Below are positions 21,669-23,712 of a DNA stretch of 23,712 nt, in pieces (position 1 is the stretch's first letter; each line of letters opens with the position of its first letter). This DNA comes from Gammaproteobacteria bacterium. Lineage in GTDB: Bacteria > Pseudomonadota > Gammaproteobacteria > Granulosicoccales > Granulosicoccaceae. The position numbers and the translations under genes are program-made. The notes under the pieces are model-generated. The model ran no database searches and had not been told where the DNA came from. It worked only from the letters and a program-made list of their open reading frames with translations. Location: NCBI GenBank assembly GCA_003511825.1, contig DOIU01000513.1:1-23712 (forward strand), read 5' to 3'.

Positions 21669-22196
21669 GTGTCAGCAAAGCTGAATACCGTTTATATTGG
21701 TTTGGGCTCTAATCTGCAGCAACCACTGCAGCAGGTTATGCGTGCCGTAGATGCTCTGCGAGGCACAGCTGATTTAAACCAGGTGCGATGCTCTTCGCTC
21801 TACCGGTCTTTGCCGCTTGGCCCGCAAGACCAGCCTGACTTTATCAATGCTGTGGTTGAAGCACAGACAACGTTGTCGCCGCATGCGCTTTTGGCGGTAT
21901 TGCAGGCCTTGGAGAATGACTTTGGTCGGGAGCGGGGCGGAGAGCGTTGGGGCCCACGAGTGCTGGACCTCGATGTCTTGCTGCATGCGGATACTGTGAT
22001 CTCTAGTGAGGCCTTGGTTGTACCTCATCCGCAGTTACACCGTCGTGCTTTTGTCCTACGGCCTTTGGCTGAATTAGACGAAAACCTCTCGATTCCAGGC
22101 TTGGGTTCGTTACAATGCCTGCTGAGCAAACTGTCGCCGAATGACTTGGCGGCATTGGAGATAGTACAACCGTGCAGCACCAGTTTATTGTCATAG
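21669..22196 (+). CDS. folK: 2-amino-4-hydroxy-6-hydroxymethyldihydropteridine pyrophosphokinase
   Basis: 175 residues from GTG 21669. HPPK transfers pyrophosphate from ATP to the pterin in folate synthesis. Motifs: VYIGLGSNLQQP near the start, the FINAVVEAQT segment, RWGPRVLDLDVLL (the catalytic Asp pair binding Mg), and VPHPQLHRRAFVLRPLAELD, all canonical. GTG 21669 is preferred over ATG 21639 or 21651 because GGAGGG at about 21653-21658 is well placed for it and the conserved beginning then sits at residue 7. Its end overlaps the kinase gene by 25 bases. Confidence 0.93.
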   Translation: MSAKLNTVYIGLGSNLQQPLQQVMRAVDALRGTADLNQVRCSSLYRSLPLGPQDQPDFINAVVEAQTTLSPHALLAVLQALENDFGRERGGERWGPRVLDLDVLLHADTVISSEALVVPHPQLHRRAFVLRPLAELDENLSIPGLGSLQCLLSKLSPNDLAALEIVQPCSTSLLS

Positions 22197-22804
22197 AGGG
22201 GCCTATTGGCGTGGGCAAAACCAGCCTCGCAAGACGGCTCGCTGCGTCTACCGGGGCGGGCCTGCTGCGTGACCCGGAAGCCGACAACCCCTTTCTCGAG
22301 ACCTTCTACAACGCTGCCGGTGCCTGCGCTTTGCACACCCAGCTGGATTTTTTGATCCGTCGCTACGAAGCGTTGGAGGCCTTGGCTGATGAAGACTTCT
22401 CGCAGCCACTGGTCAGTGACTTCCTGTTTGCCAAAGATCGCTTGTTTGCGGAACTCACACTCAACGATGATGAGTTGTGGATTTACGATAAGGTACGCGC
22501 GCGTCTCAATGCCGAGTTGCCAGAGCCGGACCTGCTCATTTATCTACAGGCAACACCCGAAACACTGATGGACCGTATTGAGATACGCGGGGTAGGGTTT
22601 GAGCAGCGGATGGCGAGCGGGTATTTGCAGCGGTTGACCGATGCGTATTCGAATTTCTTTCATGATTATGCGGCATCACCCTTGTTGATCGTGAACACGT
22701 CCGATATCAACTTTGTCGATAACCAAAAAGACTACGACGACTTGCTGGAGCAGATCGGCGAGATTACTGCGGGGCGGCATTTCCTGAATCCATTGCCAGC
22801 TTAA
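22172..22804 (+). CDS. Deoxynucleoside kinase (dNK/dGK family)
   Basis: 210 residues, cytoplasmic, phosphorylating deoxynucleosides for salvage. The P-loop EGPIGVGKTSLA is at 9-20. SDFLFAKDRLFA contains the D-R-x-F variant of the family, and DRIEIRGVGFEQRM with YLQRLTDAYSNFF matches the LID and following helix. The exact substrate (dA, dG or broad) cannot be read from sequence. GTG 22172 lies inside the end of folK, so the two are co-translated. In many gammaproteobacteria a kinase of this family sits between folK and panBC; here panB does not follow. Confidence 0.88.
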   Translation: MQHQFIVIEGPIGVGKTSLARRLAASTGAGLLRDPEADNPFLETFYNAAGACALHTQLDFLIRRYEALEALADEDFSQPLVSDFLFAKDRLFAELTLNDDELWIYDKVRARLNAELPEPDLLIYLQATPETLMDRIEIRGVGFEQRMASGYLQRLTDAYSNFFHDYAASPLLIVNTSDINFVDNQKDYDDLLEQIGEITAGRHFLNPLPA

Positions 22805-22878
22805 GGCCTTGTACAGGAATTGTGTTCAGGAATTTACAATTGCGGTGAAATCCTAACCCGCTCGGCAGGTTCGCAATT

Positions 22879-22884
22879 TATAAT
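22879..22884 (+). promoter_or_regulatory. Candidate -10 box of the response regulator gene
   Basis: Exact TATAAT about 100 bases upstream of the ATG at 22988. The hexamer 17 bases upstream (ACCCGC) does not resemble a sigma-70 -35, so an activator may be needed. If correct, the message has a long leader of about 95 bases. Confidence 0.35.
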
Positions 22885-22987
22885 GTGTGGATGGGGGCCG
22901 CCGCCAAGCGTAAGGTGAGTGTGTCCGAGGCCGGCAGTTAAGGCTGTAAATTGCTGTCGATATCACTGCGACAGGACCTAAGAAACT

Positions 22988-23677
22988 ATGACAGATAATC
23001 CGAGTTTACGCATTGTTGTCCTAGAAGACGACAGCGATCAAGCTGCATTGATGAAAAACTGGATCACTGCTGCGGGTCATCATTGTACGCATTATGGGGA
23101 TATCCCATCGTTTCAGCGTGAGTTCCGCAAAAACACGGTTGATGTGATCGCCATCGATTGGGGAATGGGCGATGGATCGGGCCTCGACGTGGTCGTCTGG
23201 CTGCGGCAAGCGGTCGGCAGCGATATCCCAGTGATTTTTATCACGGCACGCCAGGCGGAAGAAGACATCGTCACCGCGCTGGAAGCCGGCGCTGATGATT
23301 ACTTGGTAAAACCTGCCCGTGAAAAAGAAGTCCTGGCGCGGCTGAAGGCACTGGCGCGTCGAGCACAACCGGAATCTGAAATTCTGGAGTTTCCACCCTA
23401 TCAATTTGATACCGGGAATCGCCAGGTGCGCCATGACAACGAGATCGTGCGGCTCACCGAAAAAGAATACGATTTGGCCGTGTTTATGTTTCGCAATCGC
23501 GGGCGAGTGCTGTCGCGCCAACATTTACTGACCGCTGTGTGGGGCACCTCGGCTGAACTGAATACGCGCACGGTTGATACGCACGCCAGCCGCCTGCGCA
23601 AGAAGCTGCAGTTTTCCGCATCCGGTCGTTGGCGACTGACTTCCATTTACCAACATGGCTATCGCCTGGATGAGTAA
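22988..23677 (+). CDS. OmpR-family two-component response regulator
   Basis: 229 residues. The receiver domain (about 7-125) has the acidic pair Glu13-Asp14-Asp15, phosphoacceptor Asp57 in IAIDWGMGDGSGLDV, Thr86 in FITARQ, and Lys108 in YLVKPAR, so all signalling residues are intact. The winged-helix DNA-binding domain (about 133-229) includes LTEKEYDLAVFMFRNRGRVLSR, NTRTVDTHASRLRKKL and the final YQHGYRL hairpin. It should be a phosphorylation-dependent transcription factor. No histidine kinase gene is present; only 35 bases follow the stop in this window, so a partner downstream cannot be excluded. Target genes are unknown. Confidence 0.95.
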   Translation: MTDNPSLRIVVLEDDSDQAALMKNWITAAGHHCTHYGDIPSFQREFRKNTVDVIAIDWGMGDGSGLDVVVWLRQAVGSDIPVIFITARQAEEDIVTALEAGADDYLVKPAREKEVLARLKALARRAQPESEILEFPPYQFDTGNRQVRHDNEIVRLTEKEYDLAVFMFRNRGRVLSRQHLLTAVWGTSAELNTRTVDTHASRLRKKLQFSASGRWRLTSIYQHGYRLDE

Positions 23678-23712
23678 GCTGCCCACCCACCTTCAGCAGC
23701 GACAAGCGGTGT

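Overview
The window looks like a chromosomal segment of a gammaproteobacterium, probably marine, halophilic or alkaliphilic. The reasons are the trmD-rplS junction, the pcnB-folK pair, the c4-type diheme cytochrome, YcgL, Hsp15 (HslR), and two separate sodium/proton antiporter systems. Base composition appears even and moderately GC-rich, apart from AT-rich patches upstream of nhaD and around hslR. I see no insertion sequence, phage gene, CRISPR array, tRNA or rRNA. Species cannot be assigned from the sequence alone.

Layout. (1) 1-492: end of trmD and complete rplS, the tail of the usual rpsP-rimM-trmD-rplS operon. (2) 1003-8378: a tightly overlapping ten-gene operon for a multisubunit Mrp/Mnh-type cation/proton antiporter. 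The order is E-F-G-(split MrpA C-terminus)-B-C-D-D'-small membrane protein-D''. This follows the antiporter module of archaeal Mbh-type complexes rather than the Bacillus mrpABCDEFG order, and it has three antiporter-like large subunits instead of two. (3) 8972-10876: an NhaD-type Na+/H+ antiporter with a PAS-like sensory domain inserted between its transmembrane halves. (4) 11102-13051: htpG (Hsp90), behind a strong terminator and a plausible sigma-32 heat-shock promoter. (5) 13350-14871: three small c-type cytochromes (two monoheme, one diheme). (6) 14932-16615: a bile-acid:sodium-symporter-family transporter overlapping a MenA-like UbiA prenyltransferase. (7) ycgL on the minus strand, the only convincing minus-strand gene. 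(8) 17259-19564: a compact three-gene arsenosugar cassette (arsS plus two glycosyltransferase families) without arsM. (9) 19602-20012: hslR. (10) 20100-22804: pcnB, folK and a deoxynucleoside kinase. (11) 22988-23677: an OmpR-family response regulator.

How the parts fit. The Mrp-like operon and NhaD are adjacent and would both export Na+ against proton uptake, so this is a sodium/pH homeostasis region. The PAS insertion suggests that the single-subunit antiporter senses a ligand, redox or energy signal directly. ArsS and the two glycosyltransferases should convert dimethylated arsenic into arsenosugars. The methylase ArsM must be encoded elsewhere, or methylated arsenic must be imported. The cytochromes are likely periplasmic electron carriers.

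The two best candidates for new biology are the PAS-containing NhaD and the Mbh-ordered, three-antiporter Mrp complex with its conserved-looking 94-residue membrane protein.
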